NCBI GenBank assembly: GCA_025928155.1
Contig: JAICKC010000014.1
Location: 1-35,435 of the forward strand
From: Candidatus Saccharimonadota bacterium
Lineage (GTDB): Bacteria > Patescibacteriota > Saccharimonadia > Saccharimonadales > UBA4665
DNA length: 35,435 bases
Direction: 5' to 3'
Both the position numbers and the translations under genes were made by a program. Under the pieces are notes generated by a model. That model worked only from the letters and a program-made list of their open reading frames with translations. It was not told where the DNA came from and searched no databases. Shown one piece after another: positions 21,499 through 29,155 of this stretch. Within the stretch, counting starts at the first letter, position 1. Every line of letters begins with the position of its first letter.

Positions 21499-22554
21499 AT
21501 GAACTATCAAAACCCGAAGGTGCAGGAGACGGCCGAGCTGCTCAAAGGCCGTTTCGCCGAGCTTACCAGTAAGTCCGACATCTTAAAGGCTGCGGAGCTA
21601 CGTGCTTTATACGGCGAAATCCCCACACTACCTGTCGACCGGCGCGGTGTCTTCGGCAAAGAGCTAAACGACTTACGCGCCGAATTACAGGAGATGGTTG
21701 ACGAAGCTGGCGAGCAGGCCGAGGCGCTGCCACCTATTGACCTCACCGCGCCATTCGATGTCAACGTGTCTGTCGACGAGCGTCCTACGCTGCTCCCAAG
21801 CGAAACCGGCACCAAGCATCCGCTCATGACCGAGCTCGAATTGGTACTCGACATCTTCTACCGCATGGGCTTCATGGCGCTCGAGAGCCGGGAAATCGAC
21901 GACGACTTCCACATGTTCGGATCCTTAAACTTCCCCGAAGATCACCCGGCGCGCGATGATTACGATACTTTCATGACTACCCAGACCGACCTCAACGGCA
22001 AACAGCTCATCGCTCCTGCTCACACCTCCACGATGCAGAACCGCGTACTACAGGCCCACAAGGGCAACTTAGAGAAGGGCGAACCCATTGCCGTGCTGCT
22101 CCCGGGCCGCGTCTTCCGTAACGAAGATCTCGACGCCCGTCACGAGCACACTTTCTATCAGTTCGAAGGTGTGTATGTAGACAAAGGTATTCACGCTGGC
22201 AATCTGCTTGCCACCTTTAAGACATTCCTGGGCGAATACTATCAGCAGGACATCGAAATCAAGAGCCAACCGTTCTACTTCCCATTCACCGAACCGAGCT
22301 TTGAATTGGCACTGAGCTGCCCGTTCTGTCAGAAGAAGGGCTGCCACGTCTGCAGCTACACCGGCTGGATCGAACTGCTCGGCATGGGCATGATCCATCC
22401 CAATGTGTTGCGTGACGGCGGCATCGACTCTGAAGTTTACACCGGCTTCGCCTGGGGTTGTGGCCTGGAGCGCCTGGTGATGATGAAATACGGTATCGAA
22501 GATATCCGCCACTTCGAAAGCGGCAAACTAAACTTCCTGAGGCAATTCGCATGA
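21499..22554 (+). CDS. pheS: Phenylalanyl-tRNA synthetase alpha subunit
   Basis: A 351-residue PheRS alpha chain with an N-terminal coiled coil (about 1-85) and the class II catalytic core. Visible signatures are LIAPAHTSTMQNRVLQ (motif 1-2 region), FRNEDLDARHEHTFYQFEG (motif 2) and GWIELLGMGMIHPNVL with AWGCGLERLVM (motif 3). An inserted Cys cluster CPFCQKKGCHVC (Cys274, 277, 282, 285) before GWIELLG is a likely zinc knuckle, seen in a subset of bacterial PheS. The enzyme charges tRNA-Phe as an alpha2beta2 tetramer with PheT. The stop overlaps the following MazG-like start as ATGA. Confidence 0.97.
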   Translation: MNYQNPKVQETAELLKGRFAELTSKSDILKAAELRALYGEIPTLPVDRRGVFGKELNDLRAELQEMVDEAGEQAEALPPIDLTAPFDVNVSVDERPTLLPSETGTKHPLMTELELVLDIFYRMGFMALESREIDDDFHMFGSLNFPEDHPARDDYDTFMTTQTDLNGKQLIAPAHTSTMQNRVLQAHKGNLEKGEPIAVLLPGRVFRNEDLDARHEHTFYQFEGVYVDKGIHAGNLLATFKTFLGEYYQQDIEIKSQPFYFPFTEPSFELALSCPFCQKKGCHVCSYTGWIELLGMGMIHPNVLRDGGIDSEVYTGFAWGCGLERLVMMKYGIEDIRHFESGKLNFLRQFA

Positions 22555-22871
22555 GCGACCTGAAGGAGTTAGCGGCGCGTGCTCAGGAAATCCGTGAGCG
22601 TTATAACGAACTTAACGTCAAAGACGGGCGCAGCAAGTGGGGCGGCAAAGAATATGCCATGGGCTTTGTCGCTGATGTTGGCGAGCTGCTCGAAATCATC
22701 ATGGCTAAAGAAAACTTGCGTCGCGGCGAAAATGTCGACACCAGGCTCCCACACGAGCTGGCCGACTGCTTGTGGTCTGTGCTGGTACTGGCGGACCACT
22801 ACGGGATAGATTTGGAGAAAGAGTTTCTAAAAACGATGGATGCGTTAGAACAAAGGATTGCCGCAGCATGA
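22551..22871 (+). CDS. MazG-like nucleotide pyrophosphohydrolase
   Basis: A 106-residue all-alpha NTP pyrophosphohydrolase of the MazG-like group. The metal-binding pattern is present as VADVGELLEIIM followed by HELADCLWSVLVLADHYGID (E-x-x-E ... E-x-x-D arrangement). It would hydrolyse a (d)NTP to the monophosphate and pyrophosphate. The start is ATG 22551, not the upstream open frame, because ATGA overlaps the pheS stop; the end overlaps pheT in the same way. Its place between pheS and pheT is unusual and implies cotranslation. Confidence 0.87.
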   Translation: MSDLKELAARAQEIRERYNELNVKDGRSKWGGKEYAMGFVADVGELLEIIMAKENLRRGENVDTRLPHELADCLWSVLVLADHYGIDLEKEFLKTMDALEQRIAAA

Positions 22872-25399
22872 AAGTCAGTCTGAACTGGGTTAAGGAATAC
22901 CTGGATTTTGAACTACCACCGGTGGACGAGCTAGCAGAGCGGATCGGAGCGCAGCTGGGCGCGGTCGAAGAAGTGGAAGATCTCGGTGCTAAATATAATG
23001 GCGTCGTTATCGTAAGAGTAGTGGAGTGTGACCCACTCGAAAATTCCGACCATTTGCACCGCTGCTTGGTGGATGACGGTGGCAAAGTTCAAGGCGTAGA
23101 GCGGCAAGCGAACGGCTTAGTGCAGGTGCTCACTGGCGCACCGAACGTGCATAAAGATATGTGGGCTGTCTGGTTGGCGCCGGGCGTGACCGTCCCGGAA
23201 AGCGCTGGGAAGGAACCGTTCGTGCTCGAGAGCCGAAACATGCGGGGTAGTGTAAGCCACGGGATGTTGGCGAGTCCCCGCGAGCTGGCGCTGGGTGACG
23301 GCCATGAGGGTTTGCTGGAACTCGACGGTGACAGCATAAAACCCGGCGACGACTTCGCAGAGGCGTACAAGCTCAATGACTATATTATCGATATCGAAAA
23401 TAAGATGTTCACGCATCGGCCAGATTGCTTTGGCATTTTGGGTGTGGCACGTGAAATCGCAGGCATCTTGGGCCACCAGTTCACCTCGCCCGACTGGTAC
23501 ATCAACGGTTTGCAGGATATGCTGCAAGCAGATGGAACATCACTGCCGCTAGAGGTGCACAACGAACTGCCCACCCTCGTACCGCGCTTTGTGGCGATTC
23601 CTCTCAGCAACATCGAAGTCAAGCCGTCGCCGTTTTGGCTTCAGTCCTATCTGCTGCGCTGCGGCGTGCGGCCCATTAGCAACGTAGTAGACGTCACGAA
23701 CTACATCATGCTGCTGACCGGTCAGCCGATGCACGCCTACGACTACGATAAGGTCAAGGCCGTGAGCGGCGGCGATACCGCTACTGTTGTGGTGCGTTAC
23801 CCGCACTCCGGCGAGAAGATTACGCTGCTAAATGGCAAAGAAATCCAGCCGCGCGAAGAGGCTATCATGATAGCTACCGACAAGGCGTTGCTGGGCGTCG
23901 GCGGTATCATGGGTGGTGGAGCCACTGAAGTAGGCGCTGGCACCAAGAATATCATCCTGGAGGTCGCTACTTTCGATATGTACTCCGTCCGCCGAACCTC
24001 TATGACTCACGGTCTCTTCACCGACGCGGTAACCCGCTTTAATAAGGGTCAGAGTCCGTTACAAAACGTCGAGGTAGCAGGCAGGGCAGTGCAGCTCCTG
24101 TCTGAACTGGCCAGCGCCTCCGTAGCTGGCTCACTTATCGACAACAATCACGTGGGCGAGCAAAGCCGCGAACGCCGCTGGGTGCACCCGCCGGTGCCAG
24201 TAACGACTGATTTCATCAATTCACGTCTTGGGCTACAGCTCACTGCCGCGGACATACAGAAACTGCTCGGCGACGTTGAGTGCAGCGTGACAGCTGATGA
24301 CGATCGTCTACTCGTGCAAGCACCGTTCTGGCGAACCGATATCGAGACCCGGGAAGATGTGGTTGAGGAAGCCGGTCGACTGTATGGTTTTGACAAGTTA
24401 CCGCTTGAGCTACCAAAACGGAGTATCAAGCCTGCTGCAAAAGACACAACGCTAGAACTTAAAAATAGGCTTCGCACGAGGTTGGCCAAAGCGGGAGCCA
24501 ACGAAATTCTCACATATAGCTTCGTGCATAGCGACTTGATCAAAAGGGTTGGTCAGAACCCTGAAAACGCCTTTCAGGTGAGCAATGCCTTGAGCCCTGA
24601 CCTGCAATATTACCGATTGAGTCTCATGCCGAGCCTCCTCGATAAAGTACACTTAAACATCAAGGCTGGTTACGATGCGTTCGCGTTATTTGAGCTCGGC
24701 AAAACGCACTTTGTCGGTGAAATGGATGCGCAAGACCCGGAGCTCCCCAACGAAGATAACCAGGTGGCACTCGTCGTAGCCTATGGTGACAAACGTCAGC
24801 CTGTCGGTGCAGCGTATTACCAGGCGTGTAAGTATCTAGAGGGGCTAATAGATCCGCACTCTCTCGAGCTGACATCGCTTGCTGACTTTGACCTTACGAA
24901 AGATGCATGGGGCAAAGAGCTGACTGCCCCCTATGAGCCGAGCCGGTCAGCAGTCATTGTCAAAGATGGACAGATTTGGGGCGTGGTTGGTGAGTTCAAA
25001 GCAAGCGTTAGGCGAGCGCTGAAACTCCCTGTATATGCGGCAGGCTTCGAGCTGCACCTAGACGCTATAAACTTCAGCACAGCGGCGCGCTACCTGCCGC
25101 TTCCGCGCTTCCCGACCGTCTGGCAGGATTTGACACTCAAAGTCACAGCCGAAAAGTCGTATGCCGAGGTGCGTGGATTTGTTCATAGGGCACTTGAGGC
25201 CAACGCTCCTCACGATACGCTCATTCGGCTCGACGACGTCGGCATTTACCAGGCCAAGGGCGACCAGGCGCACAAAAACATCACCTTTCGTGTGCGTATT
25301 ACTGGCCAAAACCGCACTCTGACTGACAAAGAGGTGAGCAGGGTAGTCGAGGCGATTGCGGGGGCGGCCCAAAAAGACCTTGCCGCCGAGTGGGCCTAG
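22868..25399 (+). CDS. pheT: Phenylalanyl-tRNA synthetase beta subunit
   Basis: An 843-residue PheRS beta chain, slightly longer than the common 790-800. In order: N-terminal segment MKVSLNWVKEYLDFELP, a tRNA-binding OB fold (about 40-150), the B3/B4 editing domain (VPRFVAIPLSNIEVKPSPFW, then CGVRPISNVVDVTNYIML), B5 (about 440-520), the inactive catalytic-like core, and a C-terminal anticodon-binding FDX-ACB domain from about residue 745 (PRFPTVWQDLTLKV). ATG 22868 overlaps the MazG-like stop as ATGA; the frame is open upstream but that part overlaps the MazG-like gene. Confidence 0.97.
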   Translation: MKVSLNWVKEYLDFELPPVDELAERIGAQLGAVEEVEDLGAKYNGVVIVRVVECDPLENSDHLHRCLVDDGGKVQGVERQANGLVQVLTGAPNVHKDMWAVWLAPGVTVPESAGKEPFVLESRNMRGSVSHGMLASPRELALGDGHEGLLELDGDSIKPGDDFAEAYKLNDYIIDIENKMFTHRPDCFGILGVAREIAGILGHQFTSPDWYINGLQDMLQADGTSLPLEVHNELPTLVPRFVAIPLSNIEVKPSPFWLQSYLLRCGVRPISNVVDVTNYIMLLTGQPMHAYDYDKVKAVSGGDTATVVVRYPHSGEKITLLNGKEIQPREEAIMIATDKALLGVGGIMGGGATEVGAGTKNIILEVATFDMYSVRRTSMTHGLFTDAVTRFNKGQSPLQNVEVAGRAVQLLSELASASVAGSLIDNNHVGEQSRERRWVHPPVPVTTDFINSRLGLQLTAADIQKLLGDVECSVTADDDRLLVQAPFWRTDIETREDVVEEAGRLYGFDKLPLELPKRSIKPAAKDTTLELKNRLRTRLAKAGANEILTYSFVHSDLIKRVGQNPENAFQVSNALSPDLQYYRLSLMPSLLDKVHLNIKAGYDAFALFELGKTHFVGEMDAQDPELPNEDNQVALVVAYGDKRQPVGAAYYQACKYLEGLIDPHSLELTSLADFDLTKDAWGKELTAPYEPSRSAVIVKDGQIWGVVGEFKASVRRALKLPVYAAGFELHLDAINFSTAARYLPLPRFPTVWQDLTLKVTAEKSYAEVRGFVHRALEANAPHDTLIRLDDVGIYQAKGDQAHKNITFRVRITGQNRTLTDKEVSRVVEAIAGAAQKDLAAEWA

Positions 25400-25401
25400 T
25401 C

Positions 25402-27159
25402 GTGCGCCGCTGGAGCGCCATTATTGCCTCGACCGCGAGCTTGCTCGTGCTGCTGGTACCCGGTATTGCCTCGGCCGACGTCAATGACTTTGCGGTCACG
25501 AGCTTTTCGGCCGACGAAACCCTTACACGGGCGGACCCCCAGGGCGAACTGCGCATCATCGAACACATAGACGTGGATTTCAACGACTACAACCACGGCA
25601 TCCTGCGGGCTATCCCGCAGAGCTACCACGGGCATACGCTCAAACTGCACATAAATAAGGTGAGCTCAGGCTCTAGCGCACCGGCACAGTACACGACCTC
25701 GAGCAGCAGTGGCAATGAGGTCTTAAAAATCGGCGACCCGAACCGCACGGTCACCGGCCCGCAAGCATACACCATCGACTACACCGTGCGTAATGTTATC
25801 GGATTTACCAAAGGGGACGATGAACTCTACTGGGACGTCAACGGAGATCAGTGGGACCAGCAATTTGGCACTGTCACCACGGTGCTACACCTGCCAAGTG
25901 GCTTGCAATTGACTAATACGCCGCCCCAGTGCTTTACGGGGAGCTTTGGATCTACAGCCGCAAACTGTCTGGTGATAGGTGCTAACCGTGCTATAACTAT
26001 TACCGCCCCGGGTGGTTTGCTAGCCAACCAAACACTGACCTACCGCGTATACTTTCAAAAAGGCTACTTTGCGCCCATGACTTTCTGGGAGACGTTCGGA
26101 GATTACGCCGCCCCAATTCTAGAGGTGGCGGTGCCGATAGTGCTGGCGTTTGGCATTGCCTTTAGCCGCTGGTGGCGACTCGGCCGCGACCCCAAAGGGC
26201 GGGGAACGATTGTGCCGGAATACGCGGCGCCGGAAGGTATCTCGCCGCTCGATGCTGGCACGATTGCCGATTTCAAAACCGACAACCGCGATATAACCGC
26301 CACATTTATAGACCTGGCACGCCGCGGCTACCTGCGCATTATCGAGAACCGCAAGGATCGGAAAATTCTTAAAGACCAGGTATCGTACACGCTGGAACTG
26401 CGCAAGTCTGACTGGTCAGCGTGTACGCCGTTTGAAACCCGGCTGCTTATGGATACATTTTCGGGCAGCATCGTCGGCCTCACAGCAGACCTGAGCGATC
26501 TGAGCCACAAACTGTATAAGACCGCCAAGGATATCCGTAACGACCTCGGCGGTAATTTAGCTCTGCGTGGCTATTTCCGCAAAAACCCAACGAGATACAT
26601 TGGCGTGAGTTCTGGGATAATCGTTGTGGTGCTGGTGGGTGGAAATATTGTCGGTCCGGCGCTCGTCGGCGCGCACCTGTTACCGCTGGCATTCGGTGTC
26701 GGCATTGGGGCGGCCATCTGGCTAGTATTTGAACACTTCATGCCGGCGCGGACAGAACTTGGCGTTGCGGCCAAAGAGGCACTGCTAGGACTCAAGATGT
26801 ACATGGAAACGGCTGAAAAGGATCGTTTGGAAAAACTGGAGGGACCAAATGCAGCGTACGCTGCCGGCGCAGGCCAGCCACAGCGCACGGTTGAGCTGTT
26901 TGAGAAGCTGCTGCCCTATGCCATTGTACTCAAGGTAGAGAGCCAGTGGGCTGCTAAATTTAACGACATCTACAAGTCCGCACCGGATTGGTACGTGGGG
27001 AACTGGACAGCGTTCAATGCCGGTTACTTGGCAGGTTCGCTGAGCAGCGGTTTTGCCTCGGCCATTAATACAGGCTTTACGGCGCCCTCCAGCTCGGGTG
27101 CTGGCGGCGGTGGCTTCGCTGGAGGTGGTGGCGGCGGCGGAGGGGGCGGAGGCTGGTAG
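25402..27159 (+). CDS. DUF2207-family membrane protein with poly-Gly tail
   Basis: About 585 residues. It has a signal peptide (about 1-25, ending GIASADVNDF) and an extracytoplasmic DUF2207 domain (FSADETLTRADPQGELRIIE, NHGILRAIPQSY, ELYWDVNGDQWDQQFG). A membrane helix lies near 225-250, followed by a cytoplasmic domain (LGRDPKGRGTIVPEYAAPEG, DLARRGYLRI) and two more membrane helices near 395-440. The C-terminus ends in a long Gly run (FAGGGGGGGGGGGW), typical of this family. Function is unknown. The start is GTG 25402, or GTG 25390, which overlaps pheT; neither has a strong ribosome-binding site. Confidence 0.87.
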   Translation: MRRWSAIIASTASLLVLLVPGIASADVNDFAVTSFSADETLTRADPQGELRIIEHIDVDFNDYNHGILRAIPQSYHGHTLKLHINKVSSGSSAPAQYTTSSSSGNEVLKIGDPNRTVTGPQAYTIDYTVRNVIGFTKGDDELYWDVNGDQWDQQFGTVTTVLHLPSGLQLTNTPPQCFTGSFGSTAANCLVIGANRAITITAPGGLLANQTLTYRVYFQKGYFAPMTFWETFGDYAAPILEVAVPIVLAFGIAFSRWWRLGRDPKGRGTIVPEYAAPEGISPLDAGTIADFKTDNRDITATFIDLARRGYLRIIENRKDRKILKDQVSYTLELRKSDWSACTPFETRLLMDTFSGSIVGLTADLSDLSHKLYKTAKDIRNDLGGNLALRGYFRKNPTRYIGVSSGIIVVVLVGGNIVGPALVGAHLLPLAFGVGIGAAIWLVFEHFMPARTELGVAAKEALLGLKMYMETAEKDRLEKLEGPNAAYAAGAGQPQRTVELFEKLLPYAIVLKVESQWAAKFNDIYKSAPDWYVGNWTAFNAGYLAGSLSSGFASAINTGFTAPSSSGAGGGGFAGGGGGGGGGGGW

Positions 27160-27208
27160 GGCTCGCGTAATTCTGTAAGCTGTCTAACAACAATTTTATC
27201 CATAATTA

Positions 27209-27217
27209 TGGTATAGT
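27209..27217 (+). promoter_or_regulatory. Extended -10 TGGTATAGT with no gene at normal distance
   Basis: TGGTATAGT predicts transcription from about 27224, yet no plausible start codon follows for roughly 500 nt. It may drive a non-coding RNA. The perfect palindrome CCAAAAACGTTTTTGG (27243-27258) lies just downstream. Confidence 0.55.
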
Positions 27218-27223
27218 AGTGCC

Positions 27224-27676
27224 AGTTTTAGGAGTAATACGTCCAAAAACGTTTTTGGCACTTGCCAACTCCAAGACTACTGACAGGTACATGCTAGCTT
27301 TTTCAAGTGGGCAGAGTGTGTTAGTCACCGGGCTTTTTTGGTTTCCCCCAGTTGCCGTGGTGCGTGTGCCAGCACAGCCATGGGCACTCTGCTCTTGAAG
27401 AGCGATGACGCGAGCCAGCCGCCCCGACCCAGGTTGGTAAACTGTGGTTACCCCCGGTAACTGCATGTTGGTGCTCATTGCTCTTCAGGCGGTGGCCGGT
27501 GCGTAAGGCGCGAGTTTCTAGGCTAAGGTTGAGCTCCTTCCCCTATGCTCCCTCCCTAGCTCTGCGCAGCACTGGTCACCGCCCCTCGGTTGAGTTGAGC
27601 CTGTAGGCTTGAGAAACTTACTGGCTACGGCCACGTTTTTCGCTTCGCTCCTCCCCCTAACTACTGTACCTGTCTC
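27224..27676 (+). ncRNA. Candidate structured non-coding RNA
   Basis: About 450-500 nt without a credible reading frame, behind an extended -10 at 27209-27217. Complementary segments form a chain of stems: 27311-27318 with 27385-27392 (8 bp); 27396-27408 with 27475-27487 (13 bp, one G-U) enclosing a 10-bp hairpin 27443-27452/27456-27465; 27488-27497 with 27574-27583 (10 bp, one G-U); and AGCCT/AGGCT at about 27599-27610. I looked for RNase P RNA, tmRNA, SRP RNA and 6S signatures and found none. The 3' end is not defined. Confidence 0.45.
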
Positions 27677-27719
27677 CCTACCAGAGTCCACGAATATAGT
27701 TCTCGCGGACTGTGGCAGG
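27677..27719. promoter_or_regulatory. 43-bp inverted repeat around a -10-like TATAGT, before Nudix gene
   Basis: 27677-27693 and 27703-27719 are complementary (7 bp, one mismatch, 9 bp, with two G-U pairs as RNA). The 9-nt centre contains TATAGT (27695-27700). It is either the closing hairpin of the upstream RNA or an operator centred on the Nudix promoter, whose leader would be about 15 nt. Confidence 0.5.
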
Positions 27720-27721
27720 AA

Positions 27722-28219
27722 ATGGTACGCTCTAAGGATATGGCAAGCGTGTCTCATAGAAAATCGGTGCGGGCGATTGTGCTACACGGTGACAAGATGC
27801 TCGTTATAAAACGCAATAAATTCGGCAGTCGGTACTACATGCTTGTTGGCGGCGGCGTTGACCTGGGGGAAGACCTCGAAACCGCGCTCCGGCGCGAGCT
27901 GCGCGAGGAAACCGGGCTGGAGGTGGGTAGTGTGCGGTTAGTGTTCGTGGAAGATGGTGGATCACTGTTTGGCCCGCAGTATGCATATCTGTGTGAATAC
28001 ACAGGTGGCGAGCCCGCTCTGAACCCGCACAGCGAAGAAGCCAAAATATCTGCCCTAGGGCAGAACACCTACGAGCCGCTCTGGCTGCCTGTCAGTGAGG
28101 TGCCGAATGTGCCATTTCGCTCGCAATCTGTAGCTGAAGCCGTTCTGGATGGTATCAAGAACGGGTTTCCCGACGTCCCACGTGAGCTTGCCTGGAAGCC
28201 CGAAAACGTGCAACAATAG
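27722..28219 (+). CDS. Nudix hydrolase
   Basis: A 165-residue Nudix hydrolase with a complete Nudix box (GGGVDLGEDLETALRREL, then REETGL) after the opening strand KSVRAIVLHGDKMLVIKRN. The fold is a single domain; the substrate is unknown. The start is either ATG 27722, preceded by AGGA, or ATG 27740, preceded by AAGGAT; both spacings are short. It is followed by the FKBP pair after 24 nt and may share their transcript. Confidence 0.9.
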   Translation: MVRSKDMASVSHRKSVRAIVLHGDKMLVIKRNKFGSRYYMLVGGGVDLGEDLETALRRELREETGLEVGSVRLVFVEDGGSLFGPQYAYLCEYTGGEPALNPHSEEAKISALGQNTYEPLWLPVSEVPNVPFRSQSVAEAVLDGIKNGFPDVPRELAWKPENVQQ

Positions 28220-28243
28220 AGCGAAGTTAAGAGGAAGATTTCT

Positions 28244-28792
28244 ATGGCGCGAATGCGTGATCGAGTTTTTGCGGGAATGGGCGCACTACTGTTTTTTGGG
28301 AGCGCCTGTGCACTCACCGTTTTTGTTATCTTAAATCCTGGCAAAGACAATGCGTCCAACACGAGCGCGCAGACATCGCAGCAGCAAGCCTGCAGCGACA
28401 CCAGCACGAGCGAGCCCACGCTGGCCGTACCGGACATCTACAAGCCGGGTGGTGCGGTTACCGAGCTGCAGACGACTGATCTCGAGCCGGGTACCGGCCC
28501 TGCAGCTAAAGACGGCGACTGCTTGGTGGTAAAGTACTACGGTACTTTAGCTAGCAATGGCACAAAGTTCGACGAGAATTTTACCAGTGGTTCGGCATTT
28601 GCCTTTACGCTCGGCCAGGGACAGGTCATCCAGGGCTGGGACAAAGGCATGGTTGGTCTGAAGGCCGGTGGCATGCGTCGGCTGGTTATCCCGGCGGCTT
28701 TAGGGTACGGCAGCCAGTCACCTAGCTCGTCAATTCCGGCTAACTCCGACCTCGTGTTCGTCGTTAAGTTATTAAGGGTACAAAACTCATGA
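28244..28792 (+). CDS. Membrane-anchored FKBP-type peptidyl-prolyl isomerase
   Basis: A 182-residue protein with an N-terminal membrane helix (about 10-30), a polar linker (about 35-65) and an FKBP domain (about 85-180). The domain shows VVKYYGTLASNGTKFDENF, VIQGWDKGMVGLKAGG with the active-site Trp, RRLVIPAALGYGSQ and DLVFVVKLL. It should catalyse proline isomerisation or chaperone folding outside the membrane. An AGAGGAAG ribosome-binding site lies upstream of ATG 28244. The stop overlaps the next FKBP gene as ATGA. Confidence 0.92.
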   Translation: MARMRDRVFAGMGALLFFGSACALTVFVILNPGKDNASNTSAQTSQQQACSDTSTSEPTLAVPDIYKPGGAVTELQTTDLEPGTGPAAKDGDCLVVKYYGTLASNGTKFDENFTSGSAFAFTLGQGQVIQGWDKGMVGLKAGGMRRLVIPAALGYGSQSPSSSIPANSDLVFVVKLLRVQNS

Positions 28793-29151
28793 TGCCAGAT
28801 TTTACGCCCCTTGCTACCGTCTCGGAACTTACAGTAGAAGACCGTGTGCCCGGTGCGGGTGCCATGGTCGAGCCGGGCGACACCGTCACCTGTCACTACA
28901 CTGGTGCGGTTGCTAAAACTGGCCATGTGTTCCAGACTTCGCACGATTTCGGTAAACCGATCAGCTTTCCTTTAAGTGGTGTTATCGCTGGCTGGACAGA
29001 AGGCGTGCCTGGTATGAAAATTGGCGGTACTCGTCGCCTGCTTATCCCGGCCGCCAAGGCATATGGCAGCCAGCCTCCCCGTGGCTCAGGTATTCCGGCT
29101 GATGCCGACCTAGTATTTGACATCGAACTTGTCGCTATCGAAGGCAAATAG
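28789..29151 (+). CDS. Cytoplasmic FKBP-type peptidyl-prolyl isomerase
   Basis: A 120-residue single-domain FKBP without signal or membrane helix. Visible: VTCHYTGAVAKTGHVFQTS, VIAGWTEGVPGMKIGGTRRL and AKAYGSQPPRGSGIPADADL. The FD pair common at the active site (as KFDEN in the upstream FKBP) reads FQ here, so activity may be altered. It overlaps the membrane FKBP gene by ATGA, giving a matched inside/outside pair that probably arose by duplication. Confidence 0.92.
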   Translation: MMPDFTPLATVSELTVEDRVPGAGAMVEPGDTVTCHYTGAVAKTGHVFQTSHDFGKPISFPLSGVIAGWTEGVPGMKIGGTRRLLIPAAKAYGSQPPRGSGIPADADLVFDIELVAIEGK

Positions 29152-29155
29152 ACTA

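Noticed and set aside
27330-27345. TTTTTT run after CCGGGC as a terminator
   Set aside because: No complementary stem directly precedes the T run on either strand.
27206-27478. Minus-strand 90-residue frame in the 27.2-27.7 kb gap
   Set aside because: Its composition is not protein-like, no -10 box is well placed, and the same bases form extended complementary stems.
27518-27757. Minus-strand 79-residue frame over the Nudix start
   Set aside because: It runs antisense through the inverted repeat and the Nudix N-terminus and shows no recognisable motif.
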